NCBI GenBank assembly: GCA_017555565.1 | Contig: JAFZGF010000028.1 | Coordinates: 98,342-162,341, forward strand | From: Oscillospiraceae bacterium | GTDB taxonomy: Bacteria > Bacillota > Clostridia > Oscillospirales > Ruminococcaceae | Length of the DNA: 64,000 bases | Reading direction: 5' to 3' | Shown: positions 1 through 8,062 of the stretch, in pieces | Numbering within the stretch: position 1 is the first letter of the stretch | Layout: every line of letters starts with the position of its first letter | Translations under genes and position numbers: made by a program | The notes under the pieces: generated by a model | Told to the model about the DNA's origin: nothing | The model's database searches: none | What the model saw: only the letters and a program-made list of their open reading frames with translations

Positions 1-799
1 ATATTTTTTCTTCTGTTAATGTAACTGTTATATGCTCTGCGTCATAATAGTCAGCATATCCCACGTTATTTATAAAAACATCGTATGGAATATAGTTTTC
101 ATCCGGCAGTTCAACAAGATAGGAATGAAGATTTTCTATCTTCTGAAATGGATATTCAGGGTTAAGCGGTACAGTTGTTGGCACATTGTCACGCAGGAAA
201 TAAAAACCATGTATCTTTTCGTCATCGAATTTATAAAAACGTGGTCTGGCATAATATGCATCGATACGCTGTAATCTGTCCATCATTTTATCAAATCCAT
301 CAAGACTGTCACCAATTTCTCTGATTTCATTTGGACCAATAAAAATAGGATTGATTGCACCAAAAAGAATCATATATCTGTGTTCTTCGTTTGTCACGGT
401 TTCAGCAATTCGGCGTAAAGATTGCATAGTCAGATCCTTATCATCTTCAGCTTTTAATCCTATATCAGTTACAGCAACCATATCATCATCAAGCTGAATA
501 AAATATACACCTATCTTTTCACAGATTTTTTTAACCAACTGATAGAAAATATCTATGTCATGGGAAGTTGTAGGTAAAGGAATACTGAGGCATATGCTAT
601 TATCTTCATAATTTATTTCTATGCCGCGACCTATCTTTTTTTCGTCGTAGAGTATTGTATATTTGTTTGTCTTATTAAAAACAAGGCAGTAGTTGTTATC
701 AGAATAGCCATAGCTTAAATTCATAAGTTTTGCAATTTCTTCAACAGAAAGCAAAGGCTGATCTTCATTTAAAGGTTTAATTGTTATATTTACAGACAT
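1..799 (-). CDS. DUF4299-like protein, 3' end beyond window
   Basis: An open minus-strand frame runs from an ATG at 799 to the window edge, giving 266 codons with no stop, so the C-terminus is missing. A ribosome site (AAAGGAG) lies 7 nt before the ATG. The protein begins MSVNITIKPLNED and later contains phrases such as GRGIEI, LPLPTTSHDI and ILFGAINPIFIG, which I recall from the DUF4299 family of Firmicutes proteins of unknown function. No catalytic motif or membrane segment is visible. A well-formed promoter lies just upstream and it is transcribed divergently from the M20 hydrolase gene. The reading frame is certain; the family name is from memory. Confidence 0.75.
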   Translation of the reverse strand, partial: MSVNITIKPLNEDQPLLSVEEIAKLMNLSYGYSDNNYCLVFNKTNKYTILYDEKKIGRGIEINYEDNSICLSIPLPTTSHDIDIFYQLVKKICEKIGVYFIQLDDDMVAVTDIGLKAEDDKDLTMQSLRRIAETVTNEEHRYMILFGAINPIFIGPNEIREIGDSLDGFDKMMDRLQRIDAYYARPRFYKFDDEKIHGFYFLRDNVPTTVPLNPEYPFQKIENLHSYLVELPDENYIPYDVFINNVGYADYYDAEHITVTLTEEKI

Positions 800-827
800 T
801 CTTTCAGCTCCTTTTAAAGATAAATTA

Positions 828-856
828 ATTATATCACCATAATTGTAAAATTTCAA
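828..856 (-). promoter_or_regulatory. SigA-type promoter for the DUF4299-like gene
   Basis: On the minus strand TTGAAA (851-856) and TATAAT (828-833) are separated by exactly 17 bp, near the vegetative consensus. It lies 29 bp upstream of the ATG at 799. Confidence 0.75.
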
Positions 857-885
857 TAAATGTACTTGTATGAAAAACAAATGTC

Positions 886-914
886 TTGCAAAGGTGAAAG
901 AAAAGTGATAGAAT
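886..914 (+). promoter_or_regulatory. SigA-type promoter for the M20 hydrolase gene
   Basis: TTGCAA (886-891) and TAGAAT (909-914) with a 17-bp spacer, 39 bp upstream of the ATG at 954. It is back-to-back with the minus-strand promoter at 828-856. Confidence 0.65.
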
Positions 915-953
915 ATTTAACAAATTATTCTGTAACAATAAAGGAGAGAGAAT

Positions 954-2126
954 ATGAAGACATTAGAACTTTCTAAAAAGTACAAAGATTATGTAATCGA
1001 AATGAGACGTGCTATCCACAGACATCCAGAACCAGGTACACAGGAATTCAAAACTGCTGCACTTATCCGTGGTGAACTGGAAAAAATGGGTATCCCATAT
1101 GAAGAAAAATTTGTAACAGGTACAGTTGCCACTATCAAAGGCAATAACCCAGGCAAAACAGTTGCTCTTCGTGCTGACATCGATGCTCTTACACTTGATG
1201 ACAGAACAGGCTGTGACTACGCTTCAGAAGTTCCTGGTATGAACCATGCCTGCGGCCATGACACACACGCTGCAATGCTTCTTGGTGCTGCCAAAATCCT
1301 CAATGAAATGAAAGACGAAATCAACGGTACAGTTAAACTGTTCTTCCAGCCAGCTGAAGAAGTTGGTATTGGCGCACGCGGTATGATCGCTGATGGCTGT
1401 ATGGAAGGCGTTGACAACGTATTTGCAATTCATATTTCTTCAGGTGTTGAAATTGGTACAATTGCTTCCGGTGCAGGCGGCAGAATGGCATCTGCAGACA
1501 GATTTATCATCAATGTTACAGGTAAAGGCGGTCACGGTGCTGCTCCACACGAATGTGTAGATGCTGTTTACATCGCATCAAAAATCGTTGTTGCTCTCCA
1601 GGAAATCGTAAGCCGCGAAATCGGCCCTACAGTTCCTGCAGTTGTAACTTGTGGCACAATCAATGGTGGTGCACGCTGGAATATCGTTGCAAACGAAGCT
1701 GTTATCGAAGGTACAACACGCTGTCTGTCAGCTGACGTTAGAAACTATCTGGAAGAAGCTATCGGCAGAATTTCCAAATCTATTGCAGAAGCATACCGCG
1801 GTAAAGCTGAACTGGAATATCAGAGACTGGTTGCTCCTACAGTTAACACAGCTAACAGCGTAGAAGTTGCTGAATTTACAATCAAACAGTTGTTTGGTGA
1901 CAAAGCTTATGCTGAAACACCTATCACAATGGGTGGCGAAGATGCAGGTGAATACTTTGAAGTTGCTCCAGAAGGCGGCTGTCTTGCAAACCTTGGCGCA
2001 CACAATGTAAACAAACCAGAAACAAACTTCCCACATCATCATCCAAACTTCAATATTGATGAAGATGCATTTGAACTGGGCTCTGCACTGTACGCACAGT
2101 ATGCAATTAACTACCTCAACAAATAA
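954..2126 (+). CDS. M20 family amidohydrolase / N-acyl-amino-acid deacylase
   Basis: A 390-aa cytoplasmic enzyme of the M20D metallopeptidase family (hippurate hydrolase, N-acetyl-diaminopimelate deacetylase, AbgB-like). The family removes an acyl group from an amino acid or cleaves a short amide using two divalent metals. Expected ligands are present: Cys100 and His102 in NHACGHDTH, Glu135/Glu136 in PAEEVG, His160, and a C-terminal histidine run (HHHPNF). The dimerisation-domain motif GKGGHGAAPH is also present. Length is normal. The gene stands alone between its own promoter and a terminator, so context does not give the substrate. A ribosome site (AAAGGAGAG) precedes the ATG. Confidence 0.9.
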   Translation: MKTLELSKKYKDYVIEMRRAIHRHPEPGTQEFKTAALIRGELEKMGIPYEEKFVTGTVATIKGNNPGKTVALRADIDALTLDDRTGCDYASEVPGMNHACGHDTHAAMLLGAAKILNEMKDEINGTVKLFFQPAEEVGIGARGMIADGCMEGVDNVFAIHISSGVEIGTIASGAGGRMASADRFIINVTGKGGHGAAPHECVDAVYIASKIVVALQEIVSREIGPTVPAVVTCGTINGGARWNIVANEAVIEGTTRCLSADVRNYLEEAIGRISKSIAEAYRGKAELEYQRLVAPTVNTANSVEVAEFTIKQLFGDKAYAETPITMGGEDAGEYFEVAPEGGCLANLGAHNVNKPETNFPHHHPNFNIDEDAFELGSALYAQYAINYLNK

Positions 2127-2135
2127 TTACAGTTT

Positions 2136-2166
2136 AAAACGGCAGGCTGGTCCTGCCGTTTTTTGT
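2136..2166 (+). terminator. Intrinsic terminator after the M20 gene
   Basis: AAAACGGCAGG, a short loop, then CCTGCCGTTTT with a T-run, 10 nt after the stop codon. Confidence 0.85.
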
Positions 2167-2203
2167 GAAATTTTTTACAAATCAGTAAATTTGTGCTTTA
2201 ATA

Positions 2204-2212
2204 TGTTATAAT
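2204..2212 (+). promoter_or_regulatory. Extended -10 promoter element
   Basis: TGTTATAAT is a perfect TATAAT with the upstream TG of an extended -10. No good -35 is visible. It sits 27 bp before the ATG at 2240. Confidence 0.55.
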
Positions 2213-2239
2213 ATTAAAAAATATTTGTGAGGATTTATT

Positions 2240-2803
2240 ATGAATTTTATCAATAAAGACGATACAGTTGATGTAACACTGGAACTGAATGCCAGACTGC
2301 AACCTTTACACAGAGGTGAAATTTTTGAAGATATGTTTCGGGATATGTTTGATAGATTTGGCATAGGTGAGATCACAGGTGCAGGAACATTACAGATGCC
2401 TACCGGAGAGGTAGAAAAATGTGATATATCTATGGTGATTTATAAAAACAGACTTAATCCGTTTATTTCTCTTGTAAAAAGACTTGATATTATTCCAAAA
2501 GGAAGCAAGCTGATTATTAATGGAGAAGAAACACCAATTGGCACTGCACAGGGAATGGCTATTTACCTGAACGGGACAGAACTTCCTGAAGAAGTGTACA
2601 AAAACAATGATATAAATCAGTTGATAGAACAGCTGGACACTGCATTGAATGGACTTGCCAACAGATTAAGCCACTGGGAAGGCCCGACAGAAACAGCGCT
2701 TTACTATTACGGTAAAGATTATATTAAAATGAAAAAGGCTATTTTACCGGTTCTTAAAAATCATCCATTAGGTGAAAAAAGCAGATCTGTAAAAATTGTA
2801 TAA
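2240..2803 (+). CDS. Hypothetical protein, 187 aa
   Basis: A soluble-looking 187-aa protein I do not recognise. It has no signal peptide or membrane segment, and the C-terminal third is basic (KMKKAILPVLKNHPLGEKSRSVKIV region). A GTGAGGA ribosome site lies 7 nt before the ATG. A second unknown gene follows 12 nt after the stop, so the two are probably co-transcribed from the extended -10 promoter upstream. Codon use matches its chromosomal neighbours, giving no sign of transfer. Confidence 0.75.
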   Translation: MNFINKDDTVDVTLELNARLQPLHRGEIFEDMFRDMFDRFGIGEITGAGTLQMPTGEVEKCDISMVIYKNRLNPFISLVKRLDIIPKGSKLIINGEETPIGTAQGMAIYLNGTELPEEVYKNNDINQLIEQLDTALNGLANRLSHWEGPTETALYYYGKDYIKMKKAILPVLKNHPLGEKSRSVKIV

Positions 2804-2815
2804 TCGATAAAAATT

Positions 2816-3088
2816 ATGATTTATAAAGAAAAAATACTTAAAACAGGCATATGCCATTATGGTGAAAAAGAATACCACGTATATATCTGTAAATCCGATG
2901 TTTTATATGGTACAGGTGACTTTGAAGATGAATTGATGGGAGAAGATGCAGAAAAAGAGTGTTTTTCTGTATGGTATGAAGATATATTGCACCCGGGCAG
3001 AATAAATGCCGGCGGCGGTTATTTTGAAACATTGGATGCTGCAGTTGAAAAAGCAGAAAACAGCAGTGGATTCTTAAAATGGCATTAA
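2816..3088 (+). CDS. Hypothetical protein, 90 aa
   Basis: A 90-aa acidic protein with no recognised domain, 12 nt downstream of the 187-aa gene and probably translated from the same message. It contains a cluster of aromatic and charged residues (SVWYEDILHPGR) and a glycine run (NAGGGYF). No clear Shine-Dalgarno precedes the ATG, which lowers confidence in the start but not in the frame. Confidence 0.6.
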   Translation: MIYKEKILKTGICHYGEKEYHVYICKSDVLYGTGDFEDELMGEDAEKECFSVWYEDILHPGRINAGGGYFETLDAAVEKAENSSGFLKWH

Positions 3089-3167
3089 AATTTTACTGAT
3101 TGAAAAATAACATCATAAATGTTATATTAATAAAGTAAAGCTTGATTTATTAAAAAGGGGATTGACA

Positions 3168-3839
3168 GTGAATAAAAAAGAACAGATGGAATTTCTTTCC
3201 CAATATGAAGATTTCTGGGGGCATCTCAGCGATGAAGAAAAAGAATTTGTGTGCCATAACACTGAATATGTGACATACCATCCGGGTCAGAATGTTCACA
3301 GTGCAGATTTGCGGTGCGTTGGTGTTTTGTTTGTCAGAAAAGGCTGTCTCCGTGTATACATAATGAGCGAAGAAGGTAAGGAAGTTACACTTTATCGTGT
3401 TAATCCAGGGGAAGTATGTATTCTTTCTGCTTCCTGTGTGCTATCAGAAATAACATTTGATGTTTATGTAGATTCAGAAGACCTTACCGAAGTTGTGGTG
3501 CTCAACGCGTTTGCATTTGCAAAAATGATGAGCAAAAACATCTATGTTGAAAATTTCTCCAACAAGATGAAAGCTATCCGTTTTTCAGATGTAATGTGGA
3601 CAATGCAGCAGATTCTGTTTTTCAGTTTTGACAAACGTCTGGCAATTTTTCTGTATGAAGAACTTATTAAAAACGGGCCAATCATACGTTATTCCCATAT
3701 GGAAATTGCAAAATATCTTGGCAGCGCAAGGGAAGTTGTTTCCCGTATGCTGAAATATTTTGAAAAAGAAGGTATAGTTCTGGTTTCCAGAAAAGAAATA
3801 GAAATTGTAGATAAAAAGAAATTAATGGAACGCCTGTAA
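3168..3839 (+). CDS. Crp/Fnr family transcriptional regulator
   Basis: A 223-aa regulator with an N-terminal cyclic-nucleotide-binding-like beta barrel (about residues 25-130) and a C-terminal winged helix (about 165-223) whose recognition region reads IAKYLGSAREVVSRML. I chose the GTG at 3168 because AAGGGG ends 7 nt before it; the in-frame TTG at 3162 lies too close. Cysteines are scattered, not in the N-terminal Fnr cluster pattern, so the effector cannot be named. It sits directly upstream of thioredoxin, and a Crp-like dyad lies between them, suggesting redox or anaerobic control of trxA. That last step is inference. Confidence 0.88.
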   Translation: MNKKEQMEFLSQYEDFWGHLSDEEKEFVCHNTEYVTYHPGQNVHSADLRCVGVLFVRKGCLRVYIMSEEGKEVTLYRVNPGEVCILSASCVLSEITFDVYVDSEDLTEVVVLNAFAFAKMMSKNIYVENFSNKMKAIRFSDVMWTMQQILFFSFDKRLAIFLYEELIKNGPIIRYSHMEIAKYLGSAREVVSRMLKYFEKEGIVLVSRKEIEIVDKKKLMERL

Positions 3840-3846
3840 AAATCAG

Positions 3847-3859
3847 GTGATTAAATCAC
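3847..3859. promoter_or_regulatory. Candidate Crp/Fnr-type operator upstream of trxA
   Basis: GTGAT-TAA-ATCAC is a 13-bp dyad starting 8 nt after the regulator stop codon. Its half-sites resemble Crp boxes, with a 5-bp rather than 6-bp gap between GTGA and TCAC. A TATTAT at 3884-3889 would place the dyad centre near -42, a classic activator position. Binding is unproven. Confidence 0.4.
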
Positions 3860-3930
3860 AGTATAATATTTTATAATGTGATATATTATAGTCATAAAGA
3901 ATATTGAACATAAATAAAGGAGATTTTATT

Positions 3931-4239
3931 ATGGCACTTACACTTACAAACGAAAACTTCAACGAAATCATCAACGGTGACAAACCTGTTTTTGTTGACT
4001 TCTGGGCAACATGGTGTGGTCCTTGCAAAATGCTGGCACCAACAATCGAAGAACTGGCAGTAGAACTGGAAGGCGAAGTAGTAGTAGCTAAACTGGATGT
4101 AGACCAGGCTCAGGACATCGCTATGAAATACGGCGTTATGAGCATTCCTACAATGGTTCTTTTCAAAAATGGTGAAGAAGTAAGACGTACAGTTGGCTTC
4201 CAGCCAAAGGCAAGAATCCTTGACTTTATCAAAGGTTAA
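3931..4239 (+). CDS. trxA: Thioredoxin
   Basis: A 102-aa thioredoxin, normal length, with the redox motif WCGPC in FWATWCGPCKMLAP and the cis-proline region MSIPTM. It reduces protein disulfides in the cytoplasm using electrons from thioredoxin reductase, which is not in this window. The ATG at 3931 follows AAAGGAGA with good spacing, so the longer upstream frame is not used. The gene is followed by a strong terminator and preceded by a Crp/Fnr gene and candidate operator. Confidence 0.97.
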   Translation: MALTLTNENFNEIINGDKPVFVDFWATWCGPCKMLAPTIEELAVELEGEVVVAKLDVDQAQDIAMKYGVMSIPTMVLFKNGEEVRRTVGFQPKARILDFIKG

Positions 4240-4251
4240 TTACTAAAAAAT

Positions 4252-4280
4252 AAAGGTCGGTTTTCCCGGCCTTTTTCTTT
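4252..4280 (+). terminator. Intrinsic terminator after trxA
   Basis: AAAGGTCGG, a TTTT loop, then CCCGGCCTTTTT followed by more T residues. Confidence 0.8.
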
Positions 4281-4340
4281 TTTTGTACACAACTGTGTAT
4301 TATTATAGTTTATAAGCAAATAATAATTTTGGAGCTTTAT

Positions 4341-5918
4341 ATGAAAACACTTTATTTTAACGGCAATATTATTACTATGACCAGTCAGCCTATGCCACAG
4401 TCTGTGTTGTGTGAAAACGGTAAGATTCTTGCGACTGGTGACTACGGCTTTCTTTCAGAATATGCCGATGATTTTTATGATTTAAAGGGCAAGACTATGC
4501 TGCCGGCATTTATAGATGGCCACAGTCATTTTACAACTGTAGCCAATACTCTTGCCATTGCAGATCTTTCTATGGCAAAAAGTATAGAAGAAATATTAAA
4601 TATACTGCAGAATTTCAAAACAGATAAGGGAAAAATTGAAAAAGACGAATTTATTGTAGGTTTTGGTTATGACAATAACTTTTTCCCGGATAAAAGACAT
4701 CCTACAAAATCTGATCTTGATAAAATAAGCATAGAAATACCTATTGTAATTTCCCACGCAAGTGGTCATATGGGTGTGGCAAATACAAAAGCTCTTAAAG
4801 TTATGGGGCTTAGTGAAAACACTCCTGATCCTGATGGAGGCATAATAGGAAGAAATGCTGATGGCAGTTTAAACGGATACCTTGAAGAAACTGCATTCAC
4901 ATCTTATTCATCTGTTATAAAACAGCCGGATTATAATGATATGAAAAAGCTTATAAAAAGTGCAGAAAATATCTACTTTAAATATGGCATCACTACTGTT
5001 CAGGATGGTTTTACAGGTGAAAAAGAATGGACGCTGTTAAAAAAACTGTCAGAGGACAATGCATTTACTGCTGATGTAGTAAGTTATATTGATATAAATA
5101 ATTGTAAAGATATTCTTTCCAAAGAGAAACAGTATAACAAAAACTATATAAACAATCTGAAAATAGGTGGATACAAACTGTTTCTTGACGGCTCTCCTCA
5201 GGGACGAACTGCATGGATGACACAGCCCTATGAAAACGATGTCAATTATTGTGGATATCCTATTTATTCTGATTCACAGGTTTTGGAATTTGTAAAACAG
5301 TCTGTAATGGAACAACAGCAGTTACTGTGTCATTGCAATGGTGATGCGGCTGCACAGCAGTTTATAGATGCCTTTAAAGCAGCGGATGAACAGCTGAAAA
5401 CATCAAACAATTATCGTCCTGTGCTTATACATGGTCAGTTGGCAACACAACAGCAGATGTCAGATGTAGCATCTCTTGGTATGATAGCGTCATTTTTTAT
5501 TGCACACACCTGGCAATGGGGTGATATTCATATAGAGAACTTTGGAAACAGAGCATACAAAATCTGCCCAGTAAACACAGCAATAAATAAGGGTGTGGTT
5601 ACTACATTTCATCAGGACAGTCCGGTTTTGCCGCCGGATATGATGCATAGCGTATGGTGCGCGGTAAACAGAATTACACAGTCCGGGGTACAGCTTGACA
5701 AGGAAGAATCCGTAACAGTATATGATGCCCTTAAAGCCATAACAATCAATCGGGCATATCAATATGGAGAAGAAAATACAAAAGGTACCATTGAACGGGG
5801 AAAAGACGCCAGCTTTGCAATACTGACAGATAACCCTTTGATTTGTGACAAACTGGAACTGAATAAAATAAAAGTCGATACCACAATACTGAGGGGAAAT
5901 GTTGTTTTTAAATTATAA
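4341..5918 (+). CDS. YtcJ-like amidohydrolase (amidohydrolase family 3)
   Basis: A 525-aa member of the amidohydrolase superfamily, family 3, like B. subtilis YtcJ. The metal-binding HxH is at residues 61/63 in FIDGHSHF. Further expected motifs are present: a substrate-loop phrase HASGHMGV, a later HCNGDAA histidine and a C-terminal composite beta domain with GKDASFAIL. Family members hydrolyse formamides or other amides with one or two metals; the substrate is unknown. GGAG ends 6 nt before the ATG at 4341, so the TTG at 4329, which overlaps that site, is rejected. It stands alone between two terminators. Confidence 0.88.
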   Translation: MKTLYFNGNIITMTSQPMPQSVLCENGKILATGDYGFLSEYADDFYDLKGKTMLPAFIDGHSHFTTVANTLAIADLSMAKSIEEILNILQNFKTDKGKIEKDEFIVGFGYDNNFFPDKRHPTKSDLDKISIEIPIVISHASGHMGVANTKALKVMGLSENTPDPDGGIIGRNADGSLNGYLEETAFTSYSSVIKQPDYNDMKKLIKSAENIYFKYGITTVQDGFTGEKEWTLLKKLSEDNAFTADVVSYIDINNCKDILSKEKQYNKNYINNLKIGGYKLFLDGSPQGRTAWMTQPYENDVNYCGYPIYSDSQVLEFVKQSVMEQQQLLCHCNGDAAAQQFIDAFKAADEQLKTSNNYRPVLIHGQLATQQQMSDVASLGMIASFFIAHTWQWGDIHIENFGNRAYKICPVNTAINKGVVTTFHQDSPVLPPDMMHSVWCAVNRITQSGVQLDKEESVTVYDALKAITINRAYQYGEENTKGTIERGKDASFAILTDNPLICDKLELNKIKVDTTILRGNVVFKL

Positions 5919-5932
5919 TTATAAACTCTGCA

Positions 5933-5957
5933 TTTATTGTTTAAATGCAGAGTTTTG
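5933..5957 (+). terminator. Intrinsic terminator after the YtcJ-like gene
   Basis: AAACTCTGCATTTA, a short loop and TTAAATGCAGAGTTTT form a long near-perfect stem with T residues. Confidence 0.85.
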
Positions 5958-5969
5958 ATTTTATTTACC

Positions 5970-5999
5970 TTGTTTTTTATTACAGTACTATGGTAAAAT
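5970..5999 (+). promoter_or_regulatory. Promoter of the nucleoside hydrolase operon
   Basis: TTGTTT (5970-5975), an 18-bp spacer and TAAAAT (5994-5999) preceded by TGG as an extended -10. It is the only good promoter between the preceding terminator and the gene at 6091. Confidence 0.5.
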
Positions 6000-6028
6000 G
6001 AAATTATGAATTATTTGGAGGATAATCA

Positions 6029-6109
6029 GTGTGTAGATACAGTCACCTGGTTTTCTTACGGATTATATTAGAAAAAGGAAGGAAATTATTATGCTCAAAA
6101 GACCTTTGA
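6029..6109 (+). CDS. Possible 26-aa leader peptide
   Basis: A GTG at 6029 is preceded by GGAGG with 7-nt spacing, stronger than the ribosome site of the gene it leads into. The 26-codon frame begins VCRYSHLVFL and ends at a TGA at 6107-6109, 17 nt inside the nucleoside hydrolase gene in another frame. Termination there could couple translation to the hydrolase. An alternative ATG frame (6006-6071) also exists. I cannot show that it is expressed. Confidence 0.35.
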   Translation: MCRYSHLVFLRIILEKGRKLLCSKDL

Positions 6110-7065
6110 TTATTGACTGTGACCCTGGCATAGACGATGCTGAATGTATTATGATGCTGCAGGGTAGCGGTCAGTTTGATATCCGTGGTATTACAGCGGT
6201 TCACGGCAATGTACCACTGTCAAAAACTTCTGCAAATGCTCTGTTTTTAAGCAAGATGTATGGTATTGACTGTCCTGTATATCGTGGCTCTGAAGAAGCT
6301 TTTATTCAGCGCCTTTCACGTGCAGAATATGTACATGGCAACAACGGCCTGATAGGTTTTGATTATACTTTGCCTGAAGATGCAAAATTTGCTGATGGTT
6401 ATGCCTGGGACTTTATTTGGGAAGAAGCTGTTAAACAGAATGGTGAACTTGAAATTATAGCAATCGGCCCACTGACAAACCTTGCAATTGCAGTTATGAA
6501 ATACCCACAGCTGCCAAAACTTGTTAAAAAACTGGTTATTATGGGTGGCGCAGCTGGCAGCGGTAACTTTGGTGTTTACTCTGAATACAACATTGCCCAG
6601 GACCCACACGCTTGCGAAATTGTTCTCCAGGCTGGCTTTGCTGATTTTACAATGGTAGATCTTAATGCTTGCCATATGGTTTACCTTACAAAAGAAGAAG
6701 CAGACGCCCTGCGCACACTGCCAGAATCAAACAAATTTGCAGCTCTTGCAAAACGGATGATGGAACACGAAGATTCCAACAGAGCAAAACTTGAAGAAAG
6801 AGGTCAGGGTACATTTGTATCTGAAGATCACTATACCTGCGACCCTGTTGCTGCTGCAGTTATCATTGACGAATCCATCGGTCAGTACGTTGAAAAATAT
6901 GCATTCTGTGACTGTGTTGGTGAAATGACAACTGGTCAGACAGTTATCGACTGGCTTGGTTTTGCACCATTTAAAAATGTAAAAATTCCAGTTGCGATGG
7001 ATAGAGAAAAATTTGTTAAACTGTACTTTGACTGTGTAAAATCCTATGACAAGGAGGACTGCTGA
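6091..7065 (+). CDS. Nucleoside hydrolase, IunH family (paralogue 1)
   Basis: A 324-aa member of the inosine-uridine nucleoside hydrolase family, which cleaves ribonucleosides to base and ribose with a calcium ion. The N-terminal DxDxGxDD motif is intact (Asp9, Asp11, Asp15, Asp16) and GPLTNLA and MGGAAGSGN are conserved. Near the C-terminus the usual His-Asp-Pro is Cys250-Asp251-Pro, so the histidine often needed for leaving-group protonation is replaced. Substrate range may therefore differ from classical enzymes. The ribosome site AAGGAAGG precedes the ATG. The second hydrolase gene starts 2 nt after this stop codon, so they form an operon. Confidence 0.9.
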   Translation: MLKRPLIIDCDPGIDDAECIMMLQGSGQFDIRGITAVHGNVPLSKTSANALFLSKMYGIDCPVYRGSEEAFIQRLSRAEYVHGNNGLIGFDYTLPEDAKFADGYAWDFIWEEAVKQNGELEIIAIGPLTNLAIAVMKYPQLPKLVKKLVIMGGAAGSGNFGVYSEYNIAQDPHACEIVLQAGFADFTMVDLNACHMVYLTKEEADALRTLPESNKFAALAKRMMEHEDSNRAKLEERGQGTFVSEDHYTCDPVAAAVIIDESIGQYVEKYAFCDCVGEMTTGQTVIDWLGFAPFKNVKIPVAMDREKFVKLYFDCVKSYDKEDC

Positions 7066-7066
7066 T

Positions 7067-8020
7067 ATGCTTAAAAGACCTATTATTATGGACGTAGACA
7101 CAGGTGTTGATGATACCCTGGCTTTGTTGCTGGTTGCAGGCTCTGATAAACTTGATCTTAAAGCAATCACAACAGTATTCGGCAACTCCTCTGTTGAAGA
7201 TACAACCAAAAACACACTTAAAATCTGCGAACTGCTCAAACTTGATGTACCTGTTGCAGCAGGTGCATACCGCCCTGTAATTGATCCACCGATCGATTAT
7301 TCTATTGCTCCAATGGTTGATATTCATGGTCGTGATGGTTTGGGTAATGTTGGCAGCAGACTGCCAGAACCAACAAAACAGGTGGAAAATATGCCAGCGG
7401 TTGACCTTATGGCAAAAGCAGTAAGAGAAAGCGAAGAAAAAGTAACTATCGTTGCTACAGCTCCACTTACAAATATTGCCACATTCCTTATGGCTTACCC
7501 AGACTTGCGCAGTAAAATTGAGTGCATAGCTCTTATGGGCGGTGCAGCATTTGGCGGTAATATGGGCTTTTCTGTTGAAGCAAATATCGGTCATGACCCG
7601 GATGCAGCCAAAATCGTATTTATGAGCGATGTTCCTAAATATATGTTCAGTCTTGATGCTACAATGGGATGTTTCATCACTGATGATGAAAGACAGGCAA
7701 TAGCTGATAATGGCGGCGAAACAGGTGTTTGGCTTAAAGACTGTATGCAGCAGTATTCAGATATTTACAAAGCTCTTGGCGGTCTGCCAGGCGCTGTTCT
7801 TCATGACTCACTGCCTGTAGCATGGCTGCTGGATGAATCTGTTGTAGAATTCAAACACTGCTATGTTGATGTAGAGCTCAAAGGTGTAAAAACTCGTGGC
7901 TGTACAGTAACAGACTTGGCTAACTACACAGGTAAAGCGCCTAATACATATGTTTCAATGAAAGCAGACAGAGAAAAACTTATCAATATGCACGTTGAAG
8001 CAGTAAAAAAATTCAAATAA
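7067..8020 (+). CDS. Nucleoside hydrolase, IunH family (paralogue 2)
   Basis: A 317-aa paralogue of the preceding protein with the calcium motif DVDTGVDD near residue 10, APLTNIA and MGGAAFGGNMG. Here the C-terminal histidine-aspartate pair is present (His246-Asp247), followed by Ser rather than Pro. The start at ATG 7067 is set by AAGGAGG at 7051-7057; the longer in-frame reading begins inside the upstream gene. Two adjacent, diverged family members suggest complementary nucleoside preferences in purine/pyrimidine salvage, which is an inference. No transporter is adjacent. Confidence 0.9.
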   Translation: MLKRPIIMDVDTGVDDTLALLLVAGSDKLDLKAITTVFGNSSVEDTTKNTLKICELLKLDVPVAAGAYRPVIDPPIDYSIAPMVDIHGRDGLGNVGSRLPEPTKQVENMPAVDLMAKAVRESEEKVTIVATAPLTNIATFLMAYPDLRSKIECIALMGGAAFGGNMGFSVEANIGHDPDAAKIVFMSDVPKYMFSLDATMGCFITDDERQAIADNGGETGVWLKDCMQQYSDIYKALGGLPGAVLHDSLPVAWLLDESVVEFKHCYVDVELKGVKTRGCTVTDLANYTGKAPNTYVSMKADREKLINMHVEAVKKFK

Positions 8021-8030
8021 AAAATAATTT

Positions 8031-8056
8031 AACCGGCAGGGTATACCTGCCGGTTT
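8031..8056. terminator. Bidirectional intrinsic terminator
   Basis: AACCGGCAGG-GTAT-ACCTGCCGGTTTT lies between the convergent hydrolase and AAA ATPase genes, with T residues usable on either strand. Confidence 0.85.
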
Positions 8057-8062
8057 TGATTT

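Noticed and set aside
32-274. 80-codon plus-strand frame at the left edge
   Set aside because: It is antisense to the clear minus-strand DUF4299-like frame, which has a promoter and ribosome site.
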